Assembly: GCF_004364125.1 (NCBI RefSeq)
Contig: NZ_SNZV01000003.1
Location: 433,991 to 497,990, forward strand
Length of the DNA: 64,000 nucleotides
Source: Sphingobacterium paludis
GTDB taxonomy: Bacteria; Bacteroidota; Bacteroidia; Sphingobacteriales; Sphingobacteriaceae
Direction: 5' to 3'
In this document: in pieces, positions 44,410-54,800 of the stretch
Numbering within the stretch: the first letter of the stretch is position 1
How the letters are laid out: each line of letters opens with the position of its first letter
Notes under the pieces: model-generated
What the model saw: only the letters and a program-made list of their open reading frames with translations
Told to the model about the DNA's origin: nothing
Databases searched by the model: none
Made by a program: the position numbers and the translations under genes

Positions 44410-44412
44410 GCT

Positions 44413-45759
44413 TTAAAATTTTGATCTGCTTTTTTCTAGTAATTCGAGTACGTTTTCTTTATGGATAAGCACCATACCGTGCTTGTCGGCACTGATGCCC
44501 GGCTCGGCACGGTAGGTGTAGGTCGGTATCTGCCCACGCATAATGGTTGGCATTTTTAGGAACTGCACCTGCGGAGCGACCGTTTTCAACTGCTCGCCCA
44601 CCTCTACGATATGCGTAGAGATCAGGTATTGGCAGGAAGTATGTTTTTGGAAAGCTGCGGAAACGGCAAAGGTGGCCTCAAACGCGTCCTTCACGTTGGT
44701 GCCCTTAAAGAGTTCGTCAAAGATCACCAGCAACTGTTTTCCCTGCGCAACGGCCTCGGCTACGGTCTTCACGCGCAGCACCTCGGCATAGTAGTGGCTA
44801 TGACCCAGGCTGATATCATCCTCGACATTGATCGACGTGAAGAGACCTTCCTTGATGGAAAACTGCATCTGTGCGGCGGGAACAGGAAAGCCCATATGGG
44901 CCAAATAGATGGCAATGCCCAAGCTTTTCATATAGGTAGACTTTCCGGCCATATTAGCGCCGGTTAGAAAGATCAGGTTGCTGTCTTTGCTGTAGGCAAT
45001 ATCATTGCCGACGGCATTGGGCACCGTGGGGTGGTATAGATTGCTGAACAGCAAGGTCTGCTGTTCAGCAGGCCGAGCTTCGGCGCGGATGAAACCACGC
45101 GCATTGGCCACTTGAGCGATGGACTGAAACGTGTCGATGAAGTAGATCATCGAAAATGCATCGCGCAAAGCGTTGGACCATCTGTAGCGCAGCAGGTAAT
45201 CACCGCGAACGGCCAGTGCAAAGGGTAGATTTTCTGCGTGCTTCGCGAGCTCTTCTTCGAGTGCGTGCAGCTCTTTACTTTCCAGTATCCAAAGGTTTGC
45301 CAAAGGAGTGTCACCAAGCAATGGCTGATGCTGCTCGATTCCGAGGCTCTGGATGTAAGCCCGGAGCTGAGCGAGCAAACGGATCACCGCGCGGATCGCA
45401 CGTTGAAAGTGGGTCCGGTTTTCTGGAAGTCCAAGTTTTTGCCACAGCCAATTGCGGGAAATGTAAAGGCTGCTCTGTAGCATGCTGCCGCCAGCATCGC
45501 CACTGATAAAGTTTTGCGCGAGGTCTAGATCCTCCAGATCGATGATGAGCTGTTGCTGCTGTCGCCTGAAGAAGGCAACCAGATCGCTACGCTTGTTGAT
45601 ATCCGCTAGGCGGGTCAACGGCTGTTGAAACATGCTTTCCAATAGGTGCTCGCCTCCGAAGGTCTGGGTACAGTTAAAAACCGAGAAAATAGAATCACGT
45701 CGGTATTTTCCCAGTATATGGAGATCTTTCAGTGTCTGTTTGTCCGTTAAGAAGCTCAT
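44413..45759 (-). CDS. MutS-related ATPase, paralogue 2
   Basis: 448 residues from the ATG at 45759, chosen because this start overlaps the previous stop as ATGA and then aligns with its paralogue (MSFLTDKQTLKDLHILGKYR versus MSLIIDKQTADDLAIFGQRG). Only the MutS core/lever and ATPase domains are present: Walker A TGANMAGKSTYMKSLGIA, VEDDISLGHSHYYAEVLRVK and Walker B LLVIFDELFKGTNVKDAFE, then STHIVEVGEQL. No mismatch-binding domain I and no Smr domain. The role is unknown; probably DNA-associated. Confidence 0.9.
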   Translation of the reverse strand: MSFLTDKQTLKDLHILGKYRRDSIFSVFNCTQTFGGEHLLESMFQQPLTRLADINKRSDLVAFFRRQQQQLIIDLEDLDLAQNFISGDAGGSMLQSSLYISRNWLWQKLGLPENRTHFQRAIRAVIRLLAQLRAYIQSLGIEQHQPLLGDTPLANLWILESKELHALEEELAKHAENLPFALAVRGDYLLRYRWSNALRDAFSMIYFIDTFQSIAQVANARGFIRAEARPAEQQTLLFSNLYHPTVPNAVGNDIAYSKDSNLIFLTGANMAGKSTYMKSLGIAIYLAHMGFPVPAAQMQFSIKEGLFTSINVEDDISLGHSHYYAEVLRVKTVAEAVAQGKQLLVIFDELFKGTNVKDAFEATFAVSAAFQKHTSCQYLISTHIVEVGEQLKTVAPQVQFLKMPTIMRGQIPTYTYRAEPGISADKHGMVLIHKENVLELLEKSRSKF

Positions 45760-47096
45760 ACGCATTTTGATTCTTTAGAGGTTAATAGGTCGAGAATACC
45801 TTCGTTTTGGATGATGACCATGCCGTGTCGGTCTGCCGTGATGCCTTCCTGCAAGAGGTAGGTGTAGTGGGGGATACCATTTTTCAAGATCGTGGGCAAG
45901 AAAACGTAACGAATGTCGGGATGGCTGTGCTGCAGCGCTTCACCAGCTTCTAGAATGTGTGTGGAAATCACGAATTGGCATCCCGGATGTTGGTATAGTT
46001 TGGCAACAACGGCCACCGTACCCTCATAGGCATCTTTCACATTTGTTCCGCGAAACATCTCGTCGAAGATCACGAAGAGCTTTTTCCCCTCAGCCAGCTG
46101 CTGCGCCACCTTTTTGACCCGAAGCACCTCCGCATAAAAATGACTGTAGCCCATCTGGATGTTGTCCGGCAGGTTAATAGATGTATAGATAGCTTCGCGA
46201 GGCGAAAATTCTAGGCTTTTGGCCGGGACAGGAAACCCGAGGTGAGCCAAGAACAGCGCAATGCCCAAAGACTTCATAAAAGTCGATTTTCCGGCCATGT
46301 TGGCGCCCGTCAAAAAAGTAATATTATGTTGGCGATCCATAGAAAGGCTATTGCCCTTTGCCTGCGGTACCAAGGGGTGAAAGACAGCTTCGTAGCGTAG
46401 CGTATCGCTTCCGTCGACGATGATCTTGGGTAGGGCAAAATTGCGCTCACGCGCAACGCTGGCAGCCGCTATATAGACATCAAGCGTATAGATATCACGC
46501 AGCATGCCCTGAAACAGATCCTTCTCTTCAAAACGAAGAATATTGTCCAACAGGATAACCTGCTGCCGGTCTATCTTCTTTTTTTCATCCAGTAACGGTA
46601 TGGTCTCCAGCGCGCTGCCTTCCAATCGACGGGCGAAATCTTTTAGTTGTCTGCCCAGCGTACCTGCTGCTTGTGTCTGGGATTGCTCGAGAAAATTTCT
46701 CCAACCGTGCAGGATAGCACTGCAGGCCACAAGGCCCGCAATCACCTTCTTGTACGCATCATCTGCACCCAGCAGGGCCTGCAATTTTTCCTTTAAGGTC
46801 TGTTTGCCTTGGTGCAGACGGCTTCTTTCATCGGCCATGTCCAGATAAAATAACGCTTGGTCGAATAGGCTGGTCTCAAAAGGAAATACGGCGGGGTGCG
46901 CAATAAAATGCTCAATGGTTTGCGCCCGTTCTTCGATTTGGCTGCCCTTGGAAAGCGGATAGGTAAACCATTCTTCCAATAATGCGGCACCGCCTGCGGT
47001 AGCTGTTTTGTTGAATAGGCCGAAGACCGATTCCTTGCCACGCTGGCCAAAAATAGCCAGATCGTCGGCGGTCTGTTTATCGATAATCAAGCTCAT
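45756..47096 (-). CDS. MutS-related ATPase, paralogue 1
   Basis: 446 residues with the same architecture as its downstream neighbour: an N-terminal helical core/lever region (about 1-240), Walker A TGANMAGKSTFMKSLGIA, LPDNIQMGYSHFYAEVLRVK, Walker B LFVIFDEMFRGTNVKDAYE and ISTHILEAGEALQ. Both end with a similar GI(T/S)ADRHGM/ADKHGM segment, suggesting an old tandem duplication. The two could form a heterodimer, as MutS-family ATPases work as dimers (inference). It lies 2 bp after the GldFG gene. Confidence 0.9.
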   Translation of the reverse strand: MSLIIDKQTADDLAIFGQRGKESVFGLFNKTATAGGAALLEEWFTYPLSKGSQIEERAQTIEHFIAHPAVFPFETSLFDQALFYLDMADERSRLHQGKQTLKEKLQALLGADDAYKKVIAGLVACSAILHGWRNFLEQSQTQAAGTLGRQLKDFARRLEGSALETIPLLDEKKKIDRQQVILLDNILRFEEKDLFQGMLRDIYTLDVYIAAASVARERNFALPKIIVDGSDTLRYEAVFHPLVPQAKGNSLSMDRQHNITFLTGANMAGKSTFMKSLGIALFLAHLGFPVPAKSLEFSPREAIYTSINLPDNIQMGYSHFYAEVLRVKKVAQQLAEGKKLFVIFDEMFRGTNVKDAYEGTVAVVAKLYQHPGCQFVISTHILEAGEALQHSHPDIRYVFLPTILKNGIPHYTYLLQEGITADRHGMVIIQNEGILDLLTSKESKCV

Positions 47097-47098
47097 GG

Positions 47099-49396
47099 TT
47101 AACGCCCCCTTCTTCTGATCCAGATAATCAAGCCAATGGCCAGCATGCCCAGCGGAATGACGATCTTAAATAGGATGGAAAAATAAGTCCAGCTGGATTC
47201 GCCAATGCGCAGCGTTTTATCGATAGGATCTTTCAGGCGCATATCCACCGGCACTTCCCCGTCGCTAAGCCACGAAAAGGCTGCGCTCACAAGCGAAAAG
47301 TTGACGGCATTAACCTGGTTGCGCTGAATAAACAGTTCGCTGTTGCTGATCCAGTCGGCATCACCAGTCACCAAAATTTTCTGCTCTTTGCTGCGCAATG
47401 TTCGCGAGAGCGCCAGCACGGTAGGTCTTTCCCCTTGTTTTTCGCCCAGCTCCGGATCAAATACCGGCTTGGCATCAATGAAATTGCCCTGTTGCAGTTC
47501 GTTCCACGTGCCGCTGCTGTCGCTCGCAAATAATGCCGTTGCCTTAAACGGGCTATCTGTAGTGACTACTAACCCACCAGCGCCGGGCATCGTGATCACC
47601 TCTTGGCGAGAGATCAAGGGCTTGAGGTAAAACGAAAAGTCGGCTCCTGCGGCAGTAGGCTGCAAGGTCAACAAATCGGGTTGCAGGGCTTCCTGCTGTT
47701 TTACCAACACCCCTTCTTCCATCGTGACGCCGAGCGGACGCGCTATATCATTAAAGATGGCCGCTTGTTCTGGCTCGCCGGTAAGCAGCATGTTTCCGCC
47801 TTTTTCTACATAGCGGTGCAGGATCTGCAGCTCACTTTCGCTGTAGTTTTTACGCGGGTTGGCAACAACCAAAATATTAATATCCGCTGGAATATCCTTC
47901 GCGAGGTCAATCTCTTTGAAGTCAAAACCCTGATTGACCATGGAGTAGCGGAAGGTTTTTTCCTGCGTGATAGTCTTGTAGTCGCGATCCTGTGATGATT
48001 TGCTGTCGCGTTCGCCGTGTCCGCTCACAAAACCAACGACGGGTAGCTGGTCAATGACCAATCGTTTGATGGCCGCACTGATTTCCGACTCTGTCGGTAC
48101 ACGCACCATATCGTTGAACACCCGAAGGAAAGTCTTTCGCCCATTCTCGCGTTCCAGCACGCGAACAAAACGGAAATCCTCGCCCGTAAGGTCAACCTTT
48201 TCCTGAATGGCACTGTAGGGCACAATATCAAAATCCCATTTGTTGAATTTTTTCAGCGTGTCCAGACGTTGCTCGGTATTCAGGTTTGGAAACTGCCGGT
48301 CAAGAATGGGGTTTTCCGCATCGTGGTAATAATACACGTAGCGCATTTTGGTTTCCGGTTTAAAACGGATGTATTTTTCAAAGGAAGCGACGTCACCTTT
48401 GTAGGCTGCAGGCAGGCCAATAAAGTTATTGCCCTCCAGCATGTTGACATAGGTGGTTATTGTAAAATCACCATCTAATTTAGCCATAATGGCCTGGCTA
48501 CTGGCCGTTAATGTATTCCTTTTCTGATAGGTGCTATCATAATATCCCTTAAGGGCAGGGAGCGTACTGATATAGCCAGCCAAAAAAACAAGCAGCGTCA
48601 CACCACCAAAACGCATAAGATGTTGCATCCCAGATTGCTTCTTGCGTACTGCCTGCAAGCGGAAGATGGTAAAGGCAATAAACAGCACATCTACCAAAAT
48701 AAAATAAAAGAAATCTTCCGATGTTATCAGCCCGGCAATAAAGGTGTCTACGCGGCCATTTATAGCCAGCCAATAGGTAATCTCGCGCACAAAAGGAATG
48801 TCCTGCCACAGGCCACGACCAAAATTCATCAAGGCAAATACACAGAGTGTACCAATGGCTGCCACAATGTTATAGCTGGTTAGTGATGACATAAATAACC
48901 CCACCGCGCTGTAAGCAGAGAGCAAGAGGAAGAGCCCCAAGAGACCCGTCAATAACGGTGCGATGTCCGTATTGATCAGCGACGACATGGTGAACAGCGC
49001 AAATATGGCTACCGTGAGCGTCAGCGTCAAGCCAAAGAGCAGCAGGGCGATATACTTGCCCAATATAATTTGGCTGTTGGTGATGGGCGAGGAGTAGAGC
49101 AGCTTGATGGATCCGCTACTGTATTCGCGGCTCATGATACTCATGGTCAACAGCGGCATGTAAAGGTACAGGTAGCTTTGTACTTTGGGATAGATGCCGC
49201 CCCAGGCCGATGAAAATAAGCTCTGTGTGGCATTGACCAGATCTATTTTCATCGACTGCACGCGGATCATACCTTCAAAGTTTTGTGTAAACAAAAAACC
49301 TATCTGAAAGGTGAATATCATCAGGATGAGCCAAGCGACAGGCGAGTAAAAAAGTACTTGCAGCTCTGTTTTGGCTATTTTGAGTGTTGTTTTCAT
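47099..49396 (-). CDS. GldF-GldG fusion: ABC-2 permease plus GldG domain
   Basis: 765 residues. Residues 1-240 are an ABC-2 permease with six membrane helices (FYSPVAWLILMIFTFQIGFL, MSREYSSGSIKLLYSSPITN loop). Residues 250-750 are a GldG-type periplasmic domain between two helices, with TASSQAIMAKLDGDFTITTY, VVGFVSGHGERDS and a C-terminal helix IPLGMLAIGLIIWIRRRGR. In gliding Bacteroidota GldF and GldG are separate; here they are one chain. It works with the GldA-like ATPase encoded 15 bp upstream. Non-gliding relatives also keep this transporter, so motility should not be assumed. Confidence 0.9.
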   Translation of the reverse strand: MKTTLKIAKTELQVLFYSPVAWLILMIFTFQIGFLFTQNFEGMIRVQSMKIDLVNATQSLFSSAWGGIYPKVQSYLYLYMPLLTMSIMSREYSSGSIKLLYSSPITNSQIILGKYIALLLFGLTLTLTVAIFALFTMSSLINTDIAPLLTGLLGLFLLLSAYSAVGLFMSSLTSYNIVAAIGTLCVFALMNFGRGLWQDIPFVREITYWLAINGRVDTFIAGLITSEDFFYFILVDVLFIAFTIFRLQAVRKKQSGMQHLMRFGGVTLLVFLAGYISTLPALKGYYDSTYQKRNTLTASSQAIMAKLDGDFTITTYVNMLEGNNFIGLPAAYKGDVASFEKYIRFKPETKMRYVYYYHDAENPILDRQFPNLNTEQRLDTLKKFNKWDFDIVPYSAIQEKVDLTGEDFRFVRVLERENGRKTFLRVFNDMVRVPTESEISAAIKRLVIDQLPVVGFVSGHGERDSKSSQDRDYKTITQEKTFRYSMVNQGFDFKEIDLAKDIPADINILVVANPRKNYSESELQILHRYVEKGGNMLLTGEPEQAAIFNDIARPLGVTMEEGVLVKQQEALQPDLLTLQPTAAGADFSFYLKPLISRQEVITMPGAGGLVVTTDSPFKATALFASDSSGTWNELQQGNFIDAKPVFDPELGEKQGERPTVLALSRTLRSKEQKILVTGDADWISNSELFIQRNQVNAVNFSLVSAAFSWLSDGEVPVDMRLKDPIDKTLRIGESSWTYFSILFKIVIPLGMLAIGLIIWIRRRGR

Positions 49397-49411
49397 GTGC
49401 TTAAATAATCG

Positions 49412-50356
49412 TTACGCTTTACGCTTTCTTTTGGTCATTTCGGAGAATACAGTTTCGAGTGAGCTCTTCTCCGAAAAAATTTCGATCAGGTTCCATTTCT
49501 CTTGTACGCTGCTTTCCACAAGAAGCTGGGTAAGCTCCTGTACGTTGGCCGAGCGTATACGGAATTTGATATGGCCAATAGGCTCGACGTCGAGCACCCC
49601 CGGAAGACTTTGCAACAGCTCGATCGAGGGAGGCGAAATCATGCTCACCATTACGCTATTGGGCGCTACTTGGCTATCAAATTCCTCCATAGAGCCCGAA
49701 AAAACCATACGTCCTTCATGGATCATCCAAATATGGTCACATAATGCCTGTACTTCCTGTAGGATGTGGGTAGAGAGCACAACAGTTCTTTCTTTGGCGA
49801 TTTCGCGGATGAGATGACGTACATCCAAGATCTGGTTGGGATCTAAGCCATTGGTCGGTTCATCCAGTACAACGAAATCAGGCTCGTGGATGATGGCCTG
49901 TGCAATACCTACACGTTGTTGGTATCCGCCGGACAGGTTTTTGAGTAGACGCTTGCGAAAATGAGTAATATTGCATTTAGCGAGCACCTTGTCTAGTGCC
50001 GCCGGAATGCTTTCTGCCGGCATCAAGCGTAGGTTCGCCGTATGGATAAGATATTCTTCCACGGTTAGCTCGGGCAATAAGGGCGGGTGCTGGGGCAGGA
50101 AACCAATATGCTTTTTTGCAGCAACGGGGTTTTGTGCCATATCAATCCCGCGGATCAGTACTTTGCCGTGCGATTGGTTAAGCACGCCGCACATGATGTT
50201 CATGGTGGTCGATTTTCCGGCACCATTGGCACCTAGGAGGCCATAGATCCCATTTTTCTGTACCTCAAAATTGATCTCGCGTACAGCCCATTGTAGGTTG
50301 TATTTGTGCGAGAGGTCTACTACCTGTACGATAGGCGTATTGTCGTTTATGGACAT
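49412..50356 (-). CDS. gldA: ABC transporter ATP-binding protein, GldA-like
   Basis: 314 residues. Walker A GLLGANGAGKSTTMNIM (about 36-52), Q-loop region GFLPQHPPLLPELTV, signature NLSGGYQQRVGIAQAI, Walker B FVVLDEPTNGLDPNQ and H-loop VVLSTHILQE. A C-terminal extension of about 90 residues (VAPNSVMVSMISPP, LDVEPIGHIKFRI) is typical of GldA. It powers the GldFG permease encoded next. It is about 120 bp downstream of the susD-like gene, probably with its own promoter. Confidence 0.9.
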   Translation of the reverse strand: MSINDNTPIVQVVDLSHKYNLQWAVREINFEVQKNGIYGLLGANGAGKSTTMNIMCGVLNQSHGKVLIRGIDMAQNPVAAKKHIGFLPQHPPLLPELTVEEYLIHTANLRLMPAESIPAALDKVLAKCNITHFRKRLLKNLSGGYQQRVGIAQAIIHEPDFVVLDEPTNGLDPNQILDVRHLIREIAKERTVVLSTHILQEVQALCDHIWMIHEGRMVFSGSMEEFDSQVAPNSVMVSMISPPSIELLQSLPGVLDVEPIGHIKFRIRSANVQELTQLLVESSVQEKWNLIEIFSEKSSLETVFSEMTKRKRKA

Positions 50357-50476
50357 AGGTCTTAAATTTTACGTAAAGAATATCCTATACAGCACCAAAA
50401 GACGCTGTTCAATGAGCCTTCAGAAGAACAACCCCTATCATTCGGGTTGCCCTTCCAAAAGCTACTCTTTGCTATA

Positions 50477-51847
50477 TTATCTTGGATTTTGCACGATCTC
50501 TGGATTGAGTACGATGTATTTGCTAGCAATAGGCAAAACATAACGATTACTACCGGGCTCAAGTGTAAAGGTTTCTCCTTTTAATACCCGTGTCTGTGTC
50601 GCAACCAATCCTTCCTTCGCCAGACGCTTTTGATCAAACCAACGTAAACCTTTTGCCATAAGCTCTTTCCGACGTTCGTTGATGACCAGCTGTAAAGCGG
50701 CCTGTTGGCTTGTTGCAGTTAAACTTTTAAAATTCTGTGGACGAAAGCGCTGTTTCCGTAGTTGATCCAGGATGGGCAGGGCTTGGGCATAGCTGCCGCC
50801 ACGTACCAAAGCTTCCGCTTTGATCAGCATCATCTCCGGCACGTTAGGGCCGTTGGTAACTTTTTGATTCAATGACATGATGCGGTGTTTCCAGTAGCCT
50901 TTACCAGCAAAGGCCGACCAAGTGCCAAAGGCTGATCCATCTGCCGTGAAGAGTTCTCCACGAAGATCGCCCGGCTCAAAGAGCGCTAACAACTCGGGAT
51001 TAAGGGATAGTACGGGCGAAGCATTGCCCAAGGTCTTGATAAAAATCTCCTCGGGATCATTCAGCGCATAGGGATAAGTATTTGGAGCCGCAACGTAATT
51101 GTTGAGGTTCACGAGTCCGCTTTGGTTGGCTAGTGTCTCATCCGCATAGCGTGCCGCCTCTTGGTAGTTTCCCATTTGCAGGTACACCCTTGCTAAAATG
51201 CCCTTGGCCGCATTTTGCGAGGCCAGAATGTTGTAATTTGCCTTTACAGGTAGATCCGCGATTGCACTCTTCAAATCCGTAATGATCTGGTCGTATACCT
51301 TTTGTACGGAAGCGCGCTGCAATGAAGCGAATAAATCTGGGCTCGTCAACAAGGGAACACCCAGGTCTGTCGTTGCAGTAGCGACGTCATATTGTTTGGC
51401 GTAAATGTTAACTAGATAAAAATAATTAAGCGCGCGGTGTACTTTGGCTTGTGAGAAGATGCTTCGCTTCTGCTCTTCAGTACCCCGTTCACTCTGCAAT
51501 ACTTCCGAAGCGATCAGGTTAAATTTGTAATTCTGGTTGTACAGTCGTGCCCAGTCCTGATCTTCAGCATTATCTCCGGCAATATCTGCTCCCCAAGTGT
51601 ATGCATTGGCATCGGCGGTGTACAGACGGTTCAGGTAAACATCATCTGTAGAACCTATATCATCGCTAGCCAAGACCGGATAGTAAAAGGATTGCTCGAC
51701 CTGTTGGCTGTTATTGAGCATGTTCTGGTAATCTTCGGTATATTTAAGTTCACGCTGACCAACCAGATCAATCTCTACATATTCCCTGCAGCTACCGGTA
51801 AGGAGTACTAGGACAAGTAAACTTATTGTTTTAAAAGTTTTTTTCAT
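50477..51847 (-). CDS. RagB/SusD-family nutrient-binding lipoprotein
   Basis: 456 residues. The lipoprotein signal ISLLVLVLLTGSCREYVEID has its lipobox Cys near residue 20. SusD features are ARLYNQNYKFNLIASEVL, the TPR-rich helical body (KVHRALNYFYLVNIYAKQYD, GILARVYLQMGNYQEAARYA) and the C-terminal LVINERRKELMAKGLRWFDQKRL. It forms a lid over the SusC-like channel encoded immediately upstream, binding the substrate at the surface. No glycoside hydrolase or peptidase is adjacent, so the substrate is unknown. Confidence 0.93.
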   Translation of the reverse strand: MKKTFKTISLLVLVLLTGSCREYVEIDLVGQRELKYTEDYQNMLNNSQQVEQSFYYPVLASDDIGSTDDVYLNRLYTADANAYTWGADIAGDNAEDQDWARLYNQNYKFNLIASEVLQSERGTEEQKRSIFSQAKVHRALNYFYLVNIYAKQYDVATATTDLGVPLLTSPDLFASLQRASVQKVYDQIITDLKSAIADLPVKANYNILASQNAAKGILARVYLQMGNYQEAARYADETLANQSGLVNLNNYVAAPNTYPYALNDPEEIFIKTLGNASPVLSLNPELLALFEPGDLRGELFTADGSAFGTWSAFAGKGYWKHRIMSLNQKVTNGPNVPEMMLIKAEALVRGGSYAQALPILDQLRKQRFRPQNFKSLTATSQQAALQLVINERRKELMAKGLRWFDQKRLAKEGLVATQTRVLKGETFTLEPGSNRYVLPIASKYIVLNPEIVQNPR

Positions 51848-51859
51848 GATACGAATACA

Positions 51860-54800
51860 TTAAAATCCAACACTTAAACGGAACATATAGGTAGGCACAG
51901 GCGGCATGCTGCTGTAGTCGCCATTGAACATATATTCCGGATCGATATCGCGGTCTGTTTTCTTCCATAGAAGACCTAAGTTCGTCGCTGCGAAACCTAT
52001 TGACAAAGACTTGAACGTCCGGTAGTCATGAAGCATCGATGCAGGGAACCTGTAGTCAAGAGATAGCTGCTGGAGGCGGATGTGGCTCGCATCAAACACG
52101 TTGATGTTTGAAAATGCGTAGCGATCAATACTGTTGAAATTGGTGTTGATAACACCGGGTATGTCGGTAAAGGCCTCGTCACCCGGTTGACGCCAGCGGT
52201 TTGTAAGCCTTTTGCTATTCCCTAAGAAACCGCTAAAGCCGGCAGTATTGTTTGGATATTGGGTGGAGTTTACATCAATGCCGCGGACTTTATGTCCGAA
52301 GTTCATTGTTACCCGCGCGGTAAAAGTTAGGTTTTTGTAGCGTACGGCATTGGTCCAGCCACCGAAATACGGAGCGGTCGAGCGTCCCATATAAACCAGA
52401 TCGTCGGGTGTGAAAGAGAAGGTCGACCCGTCAGCATCTACCACATTTCCCTGTAGATCTTGCACCTGCGAGCGACCTTTTTCATCAAGTCCCGCCCATC
52501 GGTAGGCAAATAGCTGATCGATAGGGTATCCTTCCAAAGGTAGGGATGCTGCACTTGGCGTGTTAGAGAGGTTTTTAAAGCGGCTATCCGTAACTTCATT
52601 TGTTGTATAGGATAGGTTAACGCTGCTGTTCCAGTTCCAATCGCTTTTTCGAACGATATCTCCGGCAAGCTGTATATCCACACCACTACTTTTCATGTTA
52701 CCCGTGTTAAATTGCAGGGTTGTCCAGCCGTAAGTTGCATTGTAAGGTACATTTGCTACAATGCCGTAGGAACGCTTACTGTAATAATCCACATTTGCCG
52801 AGAGTCGGTTATTGAACAAGCCAAGGTCCATGCCTAGGTTGAATGTACGCGTTGTTTCCCAACCCAACATCTGGTTTGCAGGATTTGAGATCGAGCCGTT
52901 CGGCAATTGCGTATACGAATCGTTTATCGAAGAATTGTAGATCGTAAACGATGTACCCCCAACCGGAACGGAACCTCCTGTTCCAATGCTAGATCGGATC
53001 GACAAGGTATTAACCAAGCTGACGTTTTCGAGGAATGCTTCCTTGTGCAGATCCCAACGCACACCAGTCGACCAGAATGGCTTTGCACGTTTGGCACGGT
53101 CAACACCAATGATTGTTGCATCGTCAAAGCGCGCGCTTCCGGTCAGGTAGTACCTGTTCATCAAGGTATATCCTGCGTTAGCGTAGTAGCTCATGTAACG
53201 TTGACGAGAGATGTTGATCGGATTATCTTGTATGCCATAAGTTTTGTTTGATCCATAGATAGTCGTGTAGTAGCCGAGCGTGTTTATTGCCGTTGACTGA
53301 TAAGTGTCTTTGTCAAAACCTAGTCGCGTTTGAAGATAGCCCATGTTGTAGCTTTGTCGGATTTCGCTTCCGGCAAAGACATCTAGGTGATGGATCTCAT
53401 TCCATGTTTTGTTGGCATCCAATTGAAAGCGAACGGAGTAATCGTCTGTTTTGGTATTGGAGGTAATAAACCGTCCGCCCAGCGGTATCCCGTATACGAA
53501 TCGACCATTTTGAAGGATGGTTCCCTCATTGATCAGGGAGCGCATGAAATACCCCTCTTTATCGCGTAGACTTTCCATGTTCAAGGTTCCACGTTGATAC
53601 GAACCAGAAAGCGAGGCGTTAAGCCAGCTCAATGGAGAATAGCGGATGTTACCGATTATACGTGTCATGTTGTTATCGTAACGATCGTCGTTGTATTGCA
53701 ACTCGTCAATATGGTTGTAGCTCCACGGGAGATAACCTTGACTCTCAAAGCGCTCGCGTGTTACCTGGGGCGTAAAAATGTAATAGCGGTCAATAGCATT
53801 GCCGTCTTCATCGCGTAGCATATCGTAAGGCGTAAGACCGAGAGCGCTGGTTCCAAGTCCGGTTTTAGCGCCATCGTTTACCGTACTTTTCTGGATAGTA
53901 TGATTAAGGCCCAAACCTACTTTAACTTTGTTATTAAAATAGCTGTTGTTAATGTTGAACGTTAGAGCTAGGTTATTGGATTCGTTGTTTCTATAGATTG
54001 GGCGGTCTTTGTTATAGACAGCAGAAGCATAGTACTGTGCACCGTTTACAGCACCGTTAAAGGATAGGTTGTACTGTTGCGTTTGAGCGGTTTGCAAGAG
54101 GTTATCGCGTATTTGATCGCTGTTGTTGCGTGTGCCCATCTCGGCAAGTATGGCGTCGCGTTCGCTCAGGCTAATTTCGTTACGTTTCGCACGAAACATC
54201 GTTGTAATTGCTTCACTCACATTTGCATAGCGCCAAGCCGATGAAGGATCTGCATAGAAATTGTTGTCGAATAGTTCTTGCTCAAATTCGATGTATTCGC
54301 TAGCATTCATCCGCTGCAGTCTGTTTAGATCCGCCGGAGCCGTAATACCGAAGATGGAAGAGAAGTTGATGCTGTTACGGCCACCACGTCCTGATTTGGT
54401 TTCGATCACGATCACGCCATTGGCTGCACGGGAGCCCCAGATGGAGGCTGCAGCCGCATCTTTCAATACCGTGATGCTCGCGATGTCATCTGGGTTAAAG
54501 TTGTTTAAAATGCTGGGGCTTTGGTTTGTGGCAAACAGGCGACCTTCACCTGTTGGGTTATTGCTGAGTTGTTGTTGCATGGCCGGAAATCCATCGATCA
54601 CAATCAGCGGAGAGCTATAGCTTCGCTGGCTGGTGCTACCTGCCGAGAAGTTGTTTGGCGAGCGCACTGTTAACCGGTTTTCTTTCATGTTGAATTGTAA
54701 ACCGGATACTTGCCCTTCCAATCGTTGCATCAGGCTCAATGCAGGACTCTCCTGAATTTTCTTCTCATCGATCACCACCAAAGATCCAGTTGCTTTACTA

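Noticed and set aside
45156..45506. 116-codon plus-strand frame inside the MutS-like gene
   Set aside because: Antisense to a well-supported gene with Walker motifs.
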